The translations under genes and the position numbers were made by a program. From Lewinellaceae bacterium (GTDB lineage Bacteria > Bacteroidota > Bacteroidia > Chitinophagales > Saprospiraceae), in NCBI GenBank assembly GCA_020636435.1, contig JACJXX010000001.1:4729001-4793000 (forward strand): a stretch of 64,000 nucleotides of DNA, read 5' to 3'. The stretch's first letter is position 1, and every line of letters begins with the position of its first letter. The notes beneath the pieces were generated by a model that worked only from the letters and a program-made list of their open reading frames with translations, made no database searches and was not told the DNA's origin. This document shows positions 1 to 7,643 of the stretch, in pieces.

Positions 1-226
1 CCGCCTGGAAACAGCGCTCCAGGTTATTGCCTCTGAGTATCCACTGTCCGGTTCTCATGCGCAGCTCCAGAATATCCGGAAGGAGCCCCTGGACTGTTTC
101 TTCCAGGCCCTTCTGGGGCAACCGGAACTCGATCAGGTCGGTAAGCTCCCGAATCTCCCGATTCAGGCCACCGGCTTCTTTATCGCCCTCGACCAGGTTG
201 GAAATGATATTTGGAAATGCGGTCAT
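1..226 (-). CDS. Partial hypothetical protein (N-terminal 75 residues)
   Basis: An open frame on the minus strand starts at ATG 226-224 and runs off the left edge of the window, so only about 75 residues are visible. An in-frame stop lies upstream and no other ATG is available, which fixes the start. The visible part begins MTAFPNIISNLVEGDKEAGG and is rich in Glu, Leu and Arg, suggesting a helical protein. I do not recognise the family. It shares its strand with the AbiE remnants upstream and may be the last part of the same accessory region. Confidence 0.55.
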   Translation of the reverse strand, partial: MTAFPNIISNLVEGDKEAGGLNREIRELTDLIEFRLPQKGLEETVQGLLPDILELRMRTGQWILRGNNLERCFQA

Positions 227-346
227 TATTCTTAGTGGTTTGCCATGCTCAACAGTATAAAAGTACTTAGAGTTTCCTTATTGTTCAAATGGGGGGCTAA
301 CTTTTGTAAGTTTCTCAATTCCATCAAAAGTTCAACAGCTGATTCT

Positions 347-618
347 TTATAAGATTGCTTTGATGTGCTCGTTGAATATGATCTCTGCGGCCTCCTGACA
401 GCGTTTATCATGAGTATTCATCAGGTCCACATAAACCAACAGTGGGGGCACGGTAGGCTGTGCAGGGCCCTCGGGCCCAGTATGTCTTCCTTCGAGTTGT
501 ACATTTTATTATAGATATCGGTAATTGCCTTTGATAAGATCAAATCTTGCTCCACCATGTCTAATGAGAGCCAGGGGACTTCGCCCCTCCACGCTTCCAC
601 ATAATTCCTGGGTATCAT
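347..618 (-). pseudogene. AbiEii-type nucleotidyltransferase toxin remnant joined to an AbiEi-like tail
   Basis: The first 37 or so codons (618 downwards) match the N-terminus of AbiEii toxins: MIPRNYVEAWRGEVPW followed by VEQDLILSKA. The catalytic nucleotidyltransferase region that should follow is missing. The original frame ends at 421 after a junk tail. In another frame the DNA encodes PPLLVYVDLMNT and ends at TAA 349-347. That tail resembles the C-terminus of AbiEi-type antitoxin or regulator proteins. The simplest reading is a deletion that fused the start of a toxin gene to the end of a second AbiEi-like gene. It overlaps the preceding AbiEi remnant by 4 bp, as in intact abiE operons. 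Family matches are from memory of conserved patterns. Confidence 0.6.
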
Positions 619-986
619 ACCTCAATTTGCATTTCTTCATTCACGTCTATCTTCCATTTGTCATCTCGCTCTATTACTATCCCGTCATAGTTCGAGATCA
701 AGGGGATATACTTCAGGGTATGGTCCTTCAAAAAGGAAAACACAGCCGGGTGCAACCGGCTTTCTTGAACTACCTTTTCCAGAATATATTCCAATCTTTG
801 TAGCGCTCTTGTTGAAAATAATGGAAATAATGGCTCCAATTCATCCACTTCAACCACTTCTGCCAATTCGTAGATGACTTTCGCAGACCGCTCCAGGTAT
901 CCTACACTGCTTTCGTATTTGACCAGGTCAAGCATCGTCAATGCCGGCGAAGAAACCTTTAATATGCACCAAAGGAAACGAACCAT
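615..986 (-). pseudogene. AbiEi antitoxin, C-terminal half only
   Basis: The frame encodes KVSSPALTMLDLVKYE, then ALQRLEYILE and a WKI-V--E ending. This is the layout of the C-terminal domain of AbiEi-family antitoxins of type IV toxin-antitoxin systems. Full-length AbiEi is about 200-280 residues with an N-terminal winged helix; here an in-frame stop just upstream leaves 123 residues at most, and a start at ATG 935 would leave 106. The DNA-binding half is therefore lost, and the divergent gene at 1025 begins where it should be. The stop overlaps the toxin start by 4 bp, which supports an original AbiEi-AbiEii order. Confidence 0.6.
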
Positions 987-999
987 CCCTATTCCACGT

Positions 1000-1007
1000 T
1001 ACCTTTG
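1000..1007 (+). promoter_or_regulatory. Bacteroidota -7 element TACCTTTG
   Basis: TACCTTTG fits the TAnnTTTG consensus of the Bacteroidota primary sigma factor and lies 18 bp before ATG 1025. No clear -33 TTG is seen. Its position favours 1025 over the in-frame ATG at 941 as the start of the following gene. Confidence 0.4.
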
Positions 1008-1024
1008 AAAACGCCAAACCAAAT

Positions 1025-2176
1025 ATGGCCAAATCTCTCGAACAACAAACCTACCAATTCCTCAAAGCGCTGGGAAAATTTGACTACGCCCTTTCCAGCC
1101 TGGACCGCGTCTGGAAAGTGCTCTTCAAAGGCCCGGGCCAGCAATGGAACTACCTCTACATTTCAAAATACCATAAGACGTACTTCATCAACCATGTCAA
1201 CGGAGAGAGCGGTACGCTGGAGGTGGAGCCGGAAAAAAGCGTCAAGGTTATGGAACCGGGAGCCTTCTCCAATGCCCGCCCGTTTTATCCGGAGGAAGAA
1301 CTGATGGAAGATTGGATGCAACTCCTTTCCGCCGCCGGGAAATGGCTGAAGCTGGTGGAGAAGGACGGGGTCAAAGCCAACAGGCAAGTCCAGGAAGAAT
1401 ATCCCTTGAAGTACCGGTACGGTACCGTCCCCCACTCCCTCGTCCGGGAATCCATTCCCGGCGCATTCCGGTTGGATAAAGCGCTCGGCAAATCCAAAGC
1501 GAGAAAGCTGATCCGCCTGGTGGAGGAAGGCTATTTCATGAACCGGGAAAATACCATCGCCCCATCCATGACGGCGGCAAGGTATTTCGAGTATTGCAAG
1601 ATCGCCTACCTGGCGGCGGCCAGAAAGGAGGACAGGATAGACTCCTCGCTCTCCGGAAGGGAAATGTACAAGCTTTACGCCGACGGCCGGCACGAAGGCC
1701 TGCTCGATATAGACCCGCATTCCGAACAGGAATTTGCGGATTGGATCGGCCACAAACACCCGAAATGGACGGGCGGAGGGCATCCCTGGGAGATCAAACG
1801 GGGCGGCAATACCACGCATATTGATCTCAGTGTCCGACGGCCGGACTACTACTCCAAAGAGGGTTTCGTGGTGGAAGTAAACGGCCCGTCCATCATCCGC
1901 ATGGTAGAGGCCATGAAAATGTTCCTGGCTATCCACGAAGCTTCGTTGCCCATCTCCATAGCTGAGCCCGAAAGCGTGAGGAAAAGGTTGCTGGGTCAGG
2001 ATAATGTCGGCATCATTCCGGAATATGCCTCTCTCCACCGGGCCAACCAGCGCTTCCACCCGGAGGAGGATGTCTTTGAGGTGATGTACTATGATGATCT
2101 GGGCCGGCATAAGCGGAGGATCACGCCGTTTATCCGGTGGGAGGCGCTGCCGGTGCTGCGGTTGAGGGATGTTTGA
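1025..2176 (+). CDS. Unrecognised 383-residue protein with HPWE / RGGNTTHID motif
   Basis: I do not recognise this family. The protein is soluble, without signal peptide or membrane segment. The N-terminal half is mixed charged sequence; the C-terminal third has a striking compact block GGHPWEIKRGGNTTHIDLSV (around residues 260-280), then FVVEVNGPS, RLLGQDNVGI and a basic end. The conserved-looking His, Glu, Asn and Asp residues could form an active site, but I cannot assign a reaction. The start at 1025 is preferred because it follows a -7 promoter; the frame is open from 941. It is divergent from the AbiE remnant and convergent with the hydrolase gene, 5 bp apart. Its place in an island rich in conflict genes makes a defence role possible but unproven. 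Confidence 0.8.
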   Translation: MAKSLEQQTYQFLKALGKFDYALSSLDRVWKVLFKGPGQQWNYLYISKYHKTYFINHVNGESGTLEVEPEKSVKVMEPGAFSNARPFYPEEELMEDWMQLLSAAGKWLKLVEKDGVKANRQVQEEYPLKYRYGTVPHSLVRESIPGAFRLDKALGKSKARKLIRLVEEGYFMNRENTIAPSMTAARYFEYCKIAYLAAARKEDRIDSSLSGREMYKLYADGRHEGLLDIDPHSEQEFADWIGHKHPKWTGGGHPWEIKRGGNTTHIDLSVRRPDYYSKEGFVVEVNGPSIIRMVEAMKMFLAIHEASLPISIAEPESVRKRLLGQDNVGIIPEYASLHRANQRFHPEEDVFEVMYYDDLGRHKRRITPFIRWEALPVLRLRDV

Positions 2177-2181
2177 TTGAA

Positions 2182-2934
2182 TTAAAAAACCAACGACAAA
2201 CAAGTCAGCCCCCCATCTATCTTCCGGAACTCCGACATTTCTACTTCGATGATGGGACAGCCCAACTCCGCTATCTGCCGCTTCACTTTCGGAAAACCGG
2301 CAGGCGCCAGCACCGTACCATTGGCCAGCAAACAATTAACGGCATAAGCTTCCTCCTCCTCCACCCGGATAACCTGGCCGGAGGGAAACCTTCCGGCAAA
2401 TTCATCGATGACCACAAAGGTGTTTTTCCCGATATACGTCACCCCCGTCTTCAGGTGCAGGACGCTGCGCACCGGAATCTCGGAAGAAGTGAAGCCACCT
2501 TCAGAAAGAATACCCGCCAACTGACGCGCCCCTTCCGCATTGGTCCGTTCGGACCTGCCGATGTAGAAGTGATTGTCAACTCTCAAAATATCGCCCCCAT
2601 CCACCGTTCCGGGCGGCTTTATGGTTGCCAGGGGCCTGTATTCCGCCAGCACCTCCGCGACGGCGGCCACCTCTCCCCGCCGGCTGGCAGCTCCCGGGCG
2701 GCAGAGGATGACCAGCTCCTCCGTCACGATGGCGGTGTCTTCCACAAAGCAGCCGTCGGGATAGCGTTCGTCGGGGTCCAGGAGGATCAGCTGTAGGCCG
2801 CATTGCCGGAGGGCGGCGCAGTAGGCGCGGTGTTGCTCCAGGGCTTTTTCGTAATCGGGTTGCCCCAGGTTGGCGGTGGTGATGCCGGAGGCAAAAGTGG
2901 AGGCGGGATGGCGGAGGATGGCGGTGTGAGGCAT
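2182..2934 (-). CDS. N(G),N(G)-dimethylarginine dimethylaminohydrolase (DDAH)
   Basis: The 250-residue product belongs to the guanidine-group-modifying amidinotransferase superfamily and should hydrolyse dimethylarginine to citrulline and dimethylamine in the cytoplasm. Visible motifs are the N-terminal FASGITTANLG substrate-loop region, YPDGCFVEDTAI, TVDGGDIL, a KTGVTYIGKN segment and the C-terminal KIDGGLTCLSL, whose Cys near residue 246 is the expected nucleophile. The length fits the bacterial family (about 250-260). No arginine-catabolism partner lies nearby, so it stands alone and could serve salvage of methylated arginine from protein turnover. Arginine deiminase is a related alternative but is longer (about 400 residues). 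Confidence 0.85.
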   Translation of the reverse strand: MPHTAILRHPASTFASGITTANLGQPDYEKALEQHRAYCAALRQCGLQLILLDPDERYPDGCFVEDTAIVTEELVILCRPGAASRRGEVAAVAEVLAEYRPLATIKPPGTVDGGDILRVDNHFYIGRSERTNAEGARQLAGILSEGGFTSSEIPVRSVLHLKTGVTYIGKNTFVVIDEFAGRFPSGQVIRVEEEEAYAVNCLLANGTVLAPAGFPKVKRQIAELGCPIIEVEMSEFRKIDGGLTCLSLVF

Positions 2935-2970
2935 GGAGGATGCGTTTTGAAAATGGCCATTACCCGGCAG

Positions 2971-3546
2971 TCAGTTTCTCGATAGATCCAGCCAATCCGG
3001 TGTCTTCTCCACACCATGCTCCCGAATCCGTTTGATCACGCTTTCAAAAACTTCCGGAGCATATTCCATCCAGTCTATTTGTTTCTTGATCTTCAACTGC
3101 TCATCAAAATATAACCAGATGGTAAACTCCATGCCCCATTCCTCGTCGACCAATTCGCCATAATAATAAAACGGGTTGACCCGTCCCCGCCCGACAGCTA
3201 CACTATCGTTGGCCACCAGGGAGATAAGGGTGAGGTGTTCCTGTTCGGGGGCCAGTTTTTTAAAAGGCTCCCCTTCTTCGTCCCATTTGTAAAAGCGTTT
3301 GAATTGCCAGAGGCTGTCGAGTTTAATTTGTAGCAGGATGTCTTCGAAAGCCATATCTTCCCGGTAAAAGGAACAGAATTTTCCCCAGTCTTTCCTTTCA
3401 GCAAACGTAGCGAAAAAGGCACGGGCTGTTTTTTCTACTTGGTGTTGGCGAGCATTCCTTTGTTCTCCTTGTTCCGTTGTACAACCGGTCAAAAACAAAA
3501 AGGAAAATGCAATGGCTATTATTGCAATTGGGAATTTTCTTTTCAT
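2971..3546 (-). CDS. Small lipoprotein, unknown function
   Basis: The start at ATG 3546 gives a clean lipoprotein signal: MKRK, a hydrophobic stretch and the lipobox FLTGC, with Cys near residue 20. The mature part (about 170 residues) begins with a Gln/Glu-rich linker and then has an aromatic-rich alpha+beta pattern (AFFATFAERKDW, FYREDMAF) reminiscent of NTF2-like or SnoaL-like folds, which often have this kind of N-terminal helix. That fold guess is weak. The open frame continues upstream to 3657, but only the 3546 start yields a signal peptide. It lies 36 bp upstream of, and on the same strand as, the DDAH gene, so the two could be co-transcribed. Confidence 0.7.
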   Translation of the reverse strand: MKRKFPIAIIAIAFSFLFLTGCTTEQGEQRNARQHQVEKTARAFFATFAERKDWGKFCSFYREDMAFEDILLQIKLDSLWQFKRFYKWDEEGEPFKKLAPEQEHLTLISLVANDSVAVGRGRVNPFYYYGELVDEEWGMEFTIWLYFDEQLKIKKQIDWMEYAPEVFESVIKRIREHGVEKTPDWLDLSRN

Positions 3547-3695
3547 AAAAGCAAGGTTGGCAGTATTGTTTAGCGAATATACAGCACATAAAGTTAACCA
3601 GGCCTGATTCGAGGGATCGTATTTGACTGCCGAAAAAACCAAGCACGGCCAAGCCATCTTCCTCCAGGATTTCCCTTATTCTAGTGCTCTGTAAC

Positions 3696-3836
3696 ATAAG
3701 TTTGATCGAAGAATTTCGAGCCTATTTTGGTGTTGGGCAAGGCGCGCCGAGGGAGCATAGCCGGGGCCCTGTGACTGAGGCGCAACGCCGCCCAGCGCCA
3801 AAAGAGGCCGAAATTGTCGATAGGAATTTGATGTAT
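3696..3836. repeat. Palindromic element D, copy 1
   Basis: The core 3724-3804 reads TTTTGGTGTTGGGCAAGGCG at one end and is closed by CCCAGCGCCAAAA at the other (13-bp arms, two mismatches). Between them lie GCATAGCCGGGGC and GCAACGCCGCC blocks shared with copies at 20286, 35087 and 63043. The outer arms (around 3705-3722 and 3805-3830) are loosely complementary. It fills part of a gene-free stretch. Confidence 0.55.
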
Positions 3837-3937
3837 ACTGCGTTGCAATAGGTTTTGTGCATTTGTGCGTGGACTTCCCCTTTAGGGGACCGAGGGGCGG
3901 CGTTGGCTATGCACAAAACCTATTGCCGTTGAGTATA
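3834..3937. repeat. Palindromic element A, copy 1
   Basis: Perfect 17-bp inverted ends CAATAGGTTTTGTGCAT (3846-3862) and its complement (3909-3925) extend imperfectly to TATACT/AGTATA. The loop holds a GC-rich CCCCTTTAGGGG hairpin and GAGGGGCGGCG. A second copy lies at 20107-20210 in the same loop orientation. Each copy sits directly beside a D element. Confidence 0.75.
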
Positions 3938-4004
3938 GGCGCCGTTATTCAACTGTGCGTGGGTGATTTGAATGCAGCATCTTTTCTTTGTGTTATCGCC
4001 TGCT

Positions 4005-4745
4005 TTAAGCAGCCTCCTTCAATAACTTCGCGTATTGCAAAATATCAGACTTGAGCAATTCGAAATCAAAATCTTCCACCTGCGGCTTTAATTTTTCAAT
4101 CGCCTTGTCCAACTCGGAAGAAAATTGGTTGATATCCGAGCTGGAAATTACTGAAATATATAATCCTTGTTTGTGTTCATCAAAATAAGGAGGGTCAGGC
4201 AAGAAAATTTTGGGGTTTTTAAAAAAGGAGACTTTAATAAATAGCTTCTTAACCCCGCTGCCATACTTCGACAGGTCAATGGCATCAGAGAATTCTGACA
4301 TATCCCCCGTCACAATCCCAATGTTAGAATTGACCCTGAACCTGATTTTTTCTGCAAATGTAGGGTTGGTTTCTACCGCCTCGAGCATAGCTTTTTTCAA
4401 GGCTTCGAAATCGAAACCGTTTACTTGGCCGGACACTTTGTCAAACAACTCAAAAATAGCTTCGCATACCAATTTTTGTGCTTCTTTATCAATGTAACTA
4501 GACGCTTTTTGAAAATCTATTGGCAGGCTGCCTTCGATCTTTTTGCTGACAGGGTCATAGCTCCAGAAAGGTTCATTGATTCCACTGGAATCATAGTAAG
4601 TCAAGGCATAAAAAGAAATCTTCCTAACACCTTGCCCAAAATCTGATAGCTTGATATTGTTGTTCAGCGTATCCTCCGTAACAGTTAGATCAGAGGGGTC
4701 CAATAAGTCGCCGGTGGTAGATATGAAAAATCCTTTCTGTCCCAT
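4005..4745 (-). CDS. Duplicated-domain protein, candidate immunity partner of the upstream toxin-like gene
   Basis: I do not recognise the family. The 246-residue protein is soluble and made of two similar halves. LSDFGQGVRK (33-42) matches LSKYGSGVKK (158-167), and VNGFDFEALK (108-117) matches VEDFDFELLK (223-232). Each half therefore carries a strand-rich LS-[FY]G-GV block followed by an FDFE-LK helix. Its ATG lies 1 bp after the stop of the nuclease-like gene at 4747-5397, the usual toxin-then-immunity order, so an immunity role is a reasonable inference. Acidic, non-secreted composition agrees with this. No homology search was possible. Confidence 0.7.
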   Translation of the reverse strand: MGQKGFFISTTGDLLDPSDLTVTEDTLNNNIKLSDFGQGVRKISFYALTYYDSSGINEPFWSYDPVSKKIEGSLPIDFQKASSYIDKEAQKLVCEAIFELFDKVSGQVNGFDFEALKKAMLEAVETNPTFAEKIRFRVNSNIGIVTGDMSEFSDAIDLSKYGSGVKKLFIKVSFFKNPKIFLPDPPYFDEHKQGLYISVISSSDINQFSSELDKAIEKLKPQVEDFDFELLKSDILQYAKLLKEAA

Positions 4746-4746
4746 T

Positions 4747-5397
4747 TTATTGTAATTCTTCTAATAATTTCCTCCATTCTTTTTGCGGCATTCCTACTGA
4801 ATTTCCCGGAGGAAGAAACAAATGACATCCTTCTTTTATTGCCTCATCCCTGGTAAAATAGGTTTTCAGGTGGAGCTGTTCCGTCTTTGTTATGTACCCT
4901 TCCGTGCCGCGCTTTATCCGTTTGTAGTCCAGTTTCAATGCATCTCTTATTTGTTTATGCTCTTTCTCTCTTTTGTCTCCCTTTCTGCAAGTTTTACCAA
5001 TGTAGTAAATTTCGCCTTTTGAAACAAGTATCTGTGTTTTTCCCGGGTCCATACACCAAACCGGGCACTTGGCGCAAGGCCTCTTCATTGTAGACCTGGC
5101 CAGTAAATAATAGAGTTCACACTCCCTGTCATCCTCATCCGGCTGGCCGTATTTTTCCTTGAAAGCCTCTTTAGCATTGTCGGGCAGTTTTTCAAATAGT
5201 TCATCATTGCCAGGTATGTTTAGCTCAGGAGGCTTTTTTTTAACCTGGCTAACAATGATGGCGCCCGCCATGATAAAAAAGAGCATCCACAAATATCCTC
5301 CGCCTCCAGGCCTCCCAGGTTTAAAGGTTCCGGTTCGGTTAAATGTGCCTTTAGGCTTTTCCAAGACTTCGCTGCCGCCTGTGATTTTGTACTTCAT
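4747..5397 (-). CDS. Membrane-anchored GIY-YIG-like nuclease, candidate toxin
   Basis: From ATG 5397 the product has 216 residues: a Gly/Pro-rich cytosolic start, one membrane segment (about 36-51, WMLFFIMAGAIIV), a linker, a Cys cluster (C93, C108, C111, C115) and a C-terminal domain. That domain has the layout of a GIY-YIG nuclease: IYYIGKT (130-136), an Arg in KREKEH (143), a Glu in KTEQLH (173) and an Asn in LPPGNS (199). These match the Tyr, Tyr, Arg, Glu and Asn expected in the fold. Similar domains occur as toxin tips of polymorphic toxins (Tox-URI type). It is followed at once by the gene at 4745. The frame is open upstream to 5610, but those codons read through GC-rich hairpins and lack a sensible start. 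Confidence 0.65.
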   Translation of the reverse strand: MKYKITGGSEVLEKPKGTFNRTGTFKPGRPGGGGYLWMLFFIMAGAIIVSQVKKKPPELNIPGNDELFEKLPDNAKEAFKEKYGQPDEDDRECELYYLLARSTMKRPCAKCPVWCMDPGKTQILVSKGEIYYIGKTCRKGDKREKEHKQIRDALKLDYKRIKRGTEGYITKTEQLHLKTYFTRDEAIKEGCHLFLPPGNSVGMPQKEWRKLLEELQ

Positions 5398-5637
5398 ATT
5401 TTTGGGATCGCCCAGGCACGGGCTTTTGTTTAAGTTGGATTTGATAAAGTTAATCCAAAAAACAAAATAATCCCGTTTTAATCGAAAAATTAAGAAAAAA
5501 TTGATGTTAAAATCAGTATATTTAATTTTAAAACCAGTGTTTTCAAGGGAAAGGCGGTGTCGGCCCTCCGGCATGCGCCGGAGCAGGCTCTCCGGCCTTT
5601 TACGCGCCATAGCCGCTGCGGCGACGGAGCAGCGGAT

Positions 5638-5655
5638 GAATAACCCGGGTTATTC
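5638..5655. repeat. Perfect 18-bp palindrome GAATAACCCGGGTTATTC
   Basis: This perfect palindrome lies 14 bp after the stop of the MazG-like remnant and about 240 bp before the toxin-like gene. It may act as a transcription stop or a protein site. GC-rich partial hairpins (GCCGCTGCGG region, 5550-5635) lie beside it. Confidence 0.5.
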
Positions 5656-5668
5656 TTCAAGCAGAGGG

Positions 5669-5755
5669 TTAACTTTTGCGAATATGGTATTGCGCCCAGT
5701 CGCGCTCATCGCGGAAAGCCAGGATAGCCTGGGTGATCTCGTCGATATCAGTCAT
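5669..5755 (-). pseudogene. MazG-like nucleotide pyrophosphohydrolase remnant (28 codons)
   Basis: The frame reads MTDIDEITQAILAFRDERDW and stops after 28 residues. This matches the N-terminus of MazG-like NTP pyrophosphohydrolases (about 110 residues), where the FRDERDW motif is followed by a metal-binding EAAEL helix that is absent here. It begins 14 bp after the stop of the HNH gene on the same strand. The gene is therefore a truncated remnant, or at most a short peptide. Confidence 0.55.
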
Positions 5756-5769
5756 GAAAAATGGATTTA

Positions 5770-6705
5770 TCAGCCGTTAAAAACCTGCTCGTTGTGCCAC
5801 TGGATGAAGCGAGGGTCGGGTTGCCGGTTGAGGTCCTCGGGCAGGATGAGCATGGGTTTCCCATGATACCGGTAGTATTCCCGTCCGTTCTCGAATTCTT
5901 CTTTGATCCTGCCGCTAACCTCTGCCCGATGTTCCGGAGTGACCGTCAAGTAACCGCTGTCGAACAGCTTGTGCAGGTCGGAGCGGAGCAACAATCCATT
6001 GGAAATGGCATGGGGGCCTGATTCGGCGTAGGGTTTGATGTGGGCGGCCTCCAAAGCCGGCAGCGTCTTTTCCCCGCTGATGGCACACCGGCGCTGGTAG
6101 GCATCGGTGATGAGGGTGCGGAAGGTGCCGTGCCCTACCTGCACACGGGAGAGCACCTCCCGGTATTCCGGCTCGCCGGGCTCCATCACCAGCATGCGCT
6201 TTTCTTCGGGCTGGCGTTCCATCCAGCGGTAGCGTTGCAGGGTGTACTGCACTCTGGACCACAGCTCTCTGCCGATGGCCGTCGCGGTATCATAGGATTT
6301 TCCTTGCACTATGCTGGGCGACCAGTTGGCCGGCATGGGTATCCAGTCCTCCTGCTCAAAAAAGACGGGGTCGGCCAGCACGATGCAGCCGATGACAGGG
6401 TTGGGCTGCCCATCGCGGCGGTAGCTCATGATCTTGTCGCGGAAAGCGGCGTAGGTGTCCAACCCGTTGGCGCGTCCGAAGAACTCCCAAGCGACAGATA
6501 GGGGCAGGCGGGTGTGGGAGGCAAAGAAGCCCAGTCCGCCAATTGCGTTGAACGGCCCCTTCAGCTTGAACAGGAAAGGGCCGCCCACCGGCAACACCTT
6601 GAAGGCATTGCCGCCGCCGGGCTGCCAGAAGTTGACTTCTTCCGGCTGCTCCGCCCGCAGAAAGCGGAACCAGTGGGTGTCGGTGACGCCGAGGTAGAGT
6701 TTCAT
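5770..6705 (-). CDS. HNH endonuclease
   Basis: The 311-residue product ends in an HNH nuclease domain. The motif order is YQRRCAISGE, LEAAHIKPY and ISNGLLLRSDLHKLFD, giving the paired His-Asn-His layout of the HNH group found in many restriction-like proteins. The first 180 residues, with WFRFLRAEQPEEVNFWQPGG, resemble the DNA-recognition part of the same group. The start at ATG 6705 (MKLYLGVTDTHWF) is chosen because the upstream codons to 6786 lie inside a palindromic repeat. Such proteins often cleave modified or foreign DNA; no methyltransferase is present here. The MazG-like remnant follows 14 bp downstream. Confidence 0.8.
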   Translation of the reverse strand: MKLYLGVTDTHWFRFLRAEQPEEVNFWQPGGGNAFKVLPVGGPFLFKLKGPFNAIGGLGFFASHTRLPLSVAWEFFGRANGLDTYAAFRDKIMSYRRDGQPNPVIGCIVLADPVFFEQEDWIPMPANWSPSIVQGKSYDTATAIGRELWSRVQYTLQRYRWMERQPEEKRMLVMEPGEPEYREVLSRVQVGHGTFRTLITDAYQRRCAISGEKTLPALEAAHIKPYAESGPHAISNGLLLRSDLHKLFDSGYLTVTPEHRAEVSGRIKEEFENGREYYRYHGKPMLILPEDLNRQPDPRFIQWHNEQVFNG

Positions 6706-6742
6706 GAGGGTTTGGTAGTTGTTTTCCTGCTTGGGGGATAAA

Positions 6743-6966
6743 GGGCAGGGCCGATCAGTTCTCGGAGGATAAACCGCAAAATGCAAAATACTGAATGCAA
6801 AATAGCCTGCCCCGTAGAATTACGGGGTAAAATGGGCAAAAGGAGCAGCCCCCTGTGAGCCAGTTTTCAATTTTATCCCGCTAAAAAAGCGGGACGCGGT
6901 TCTGCATTTTGCGGTTAAAGAATTTGGCATAGATTGGGGCACAAATAGAACTGATCGGCCCTACCC
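6743..6966. repeat. Palindromic element B, copy 1 (224 bp)
   Basis: The 20-bp ends are GGGCAGGGCCGATCAGTTCT (6743-6762) and the near-perfect complement at 6947-6966. Inner inverted segments AACCGCAAAATGCA and TGCATTTTGCGGTT follow, so most of the element can fold back. A second copy is at 23539-23723 and a broken one at 43508-43568. It accounts for most of the gap between the HNH gene and the DUF1016 gene. Confidence 0.8.
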
Positions 6967-7043
6967 ACAAGGGGAATGCCACTTTTTTGATTCAATATTC
7001 AATTGAACGACGTCCATTACCTCAACTCCTGGAAAACCTACTT

Positions 7044-7643
7044 TTATAGCCGTTGAAATGGCAGCAATGAAGCTTCTTCTTGAAGCTGAGACAATAAAGC
7101 CTGTTTGTTGAGGGATAATCCGGTACGTTCATACAGTGAACTACCAATCTGCCGTTGGAGTTGGCGCACCGACCAATTGCCTTTTATGCTCTCTATTTCG
7201 TAAAAGGCCCTTTGTATTGGACTTTCCACCTTGATGAGTTCAATGAAGTGCGAAAATGATAAGTGGTTCAATAATTTCTCTGGGGGGATACTCCATTCCA
7301 AATCTTCAGACACTGTCTGAAGATTTACAGCCGCGCTGTCTATTCCGGGTACATCCTTTGCAAATAATGTGAATTGTGGATACAACAAGTAGAACTTCCT
7401 GAACAAAGTTAGATTGGTGTAAGAGACTCCCGCCAAACCAAGTTGCTTCAACTCATCAGATAATGTATACAATAAGCGCTCTCCGTGCCGGGCATAATCT
7501 TTGCCATTTTGTTCGAACTCTACAATATAAAAGCCAAACAGCCAGTTTCGGAGCACCAGGTTCTGATTGATTACAGTTACTGTCCTCCGTTGAAAAACCT
7601 GGTGAGTGTCCTCGATAGCCCACACTAATTTTCTAAAATCCAT
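7044..7643 (-). CDS. DUF1016 (YhcG) N-terminal domain protein, truncated
   Basis: The 199 residues match the N-terminal DUF1016 domain: LVLRNWLFGFYIVEFEQNG, ARHGERLLYTLSDEL, NLTLFRKFY and LSFSHFIEL. Full YhcG proteins are about 340 residues with a C-terminal PD-(D/E)XK nuclease domain, which is completely missing here. The frame stops just after SLLPFQRL, and 77 bp further on lies palindromic element B. The gene is probably a truncated remnant, although the N-terminal domain alone could still be made. YhcG genes are common in restriction and other defence regions, which fits the neighbours. Confidence 0.75.
   Translation of the reverse strand: MDFRKLVWAIEDTHQVFQRRTVTVINQNLVLRNWLFGFYIVEFEQNGKDYARHGERLLYTLSDELKQLGLAGVSYTNLTLFRKFYLLYPQFTLFAKDVPGIDSAAVNLQTVSEDLEWSIPPEKLLNHLSFSHFIELIKVESPIQRAFYEIESIKGNWSVRQLQRQIGSSLYERTGLSLNKQALLSQLQEEASLLPFQRL

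Noticed and set aside
1163..2335. Open frame of 390 codons on the minus strand
   Set aside because: It is antisense to the 383-residue gene, has irregular composition and no family pattern, and overlaps the hydrolase gene in another frame.
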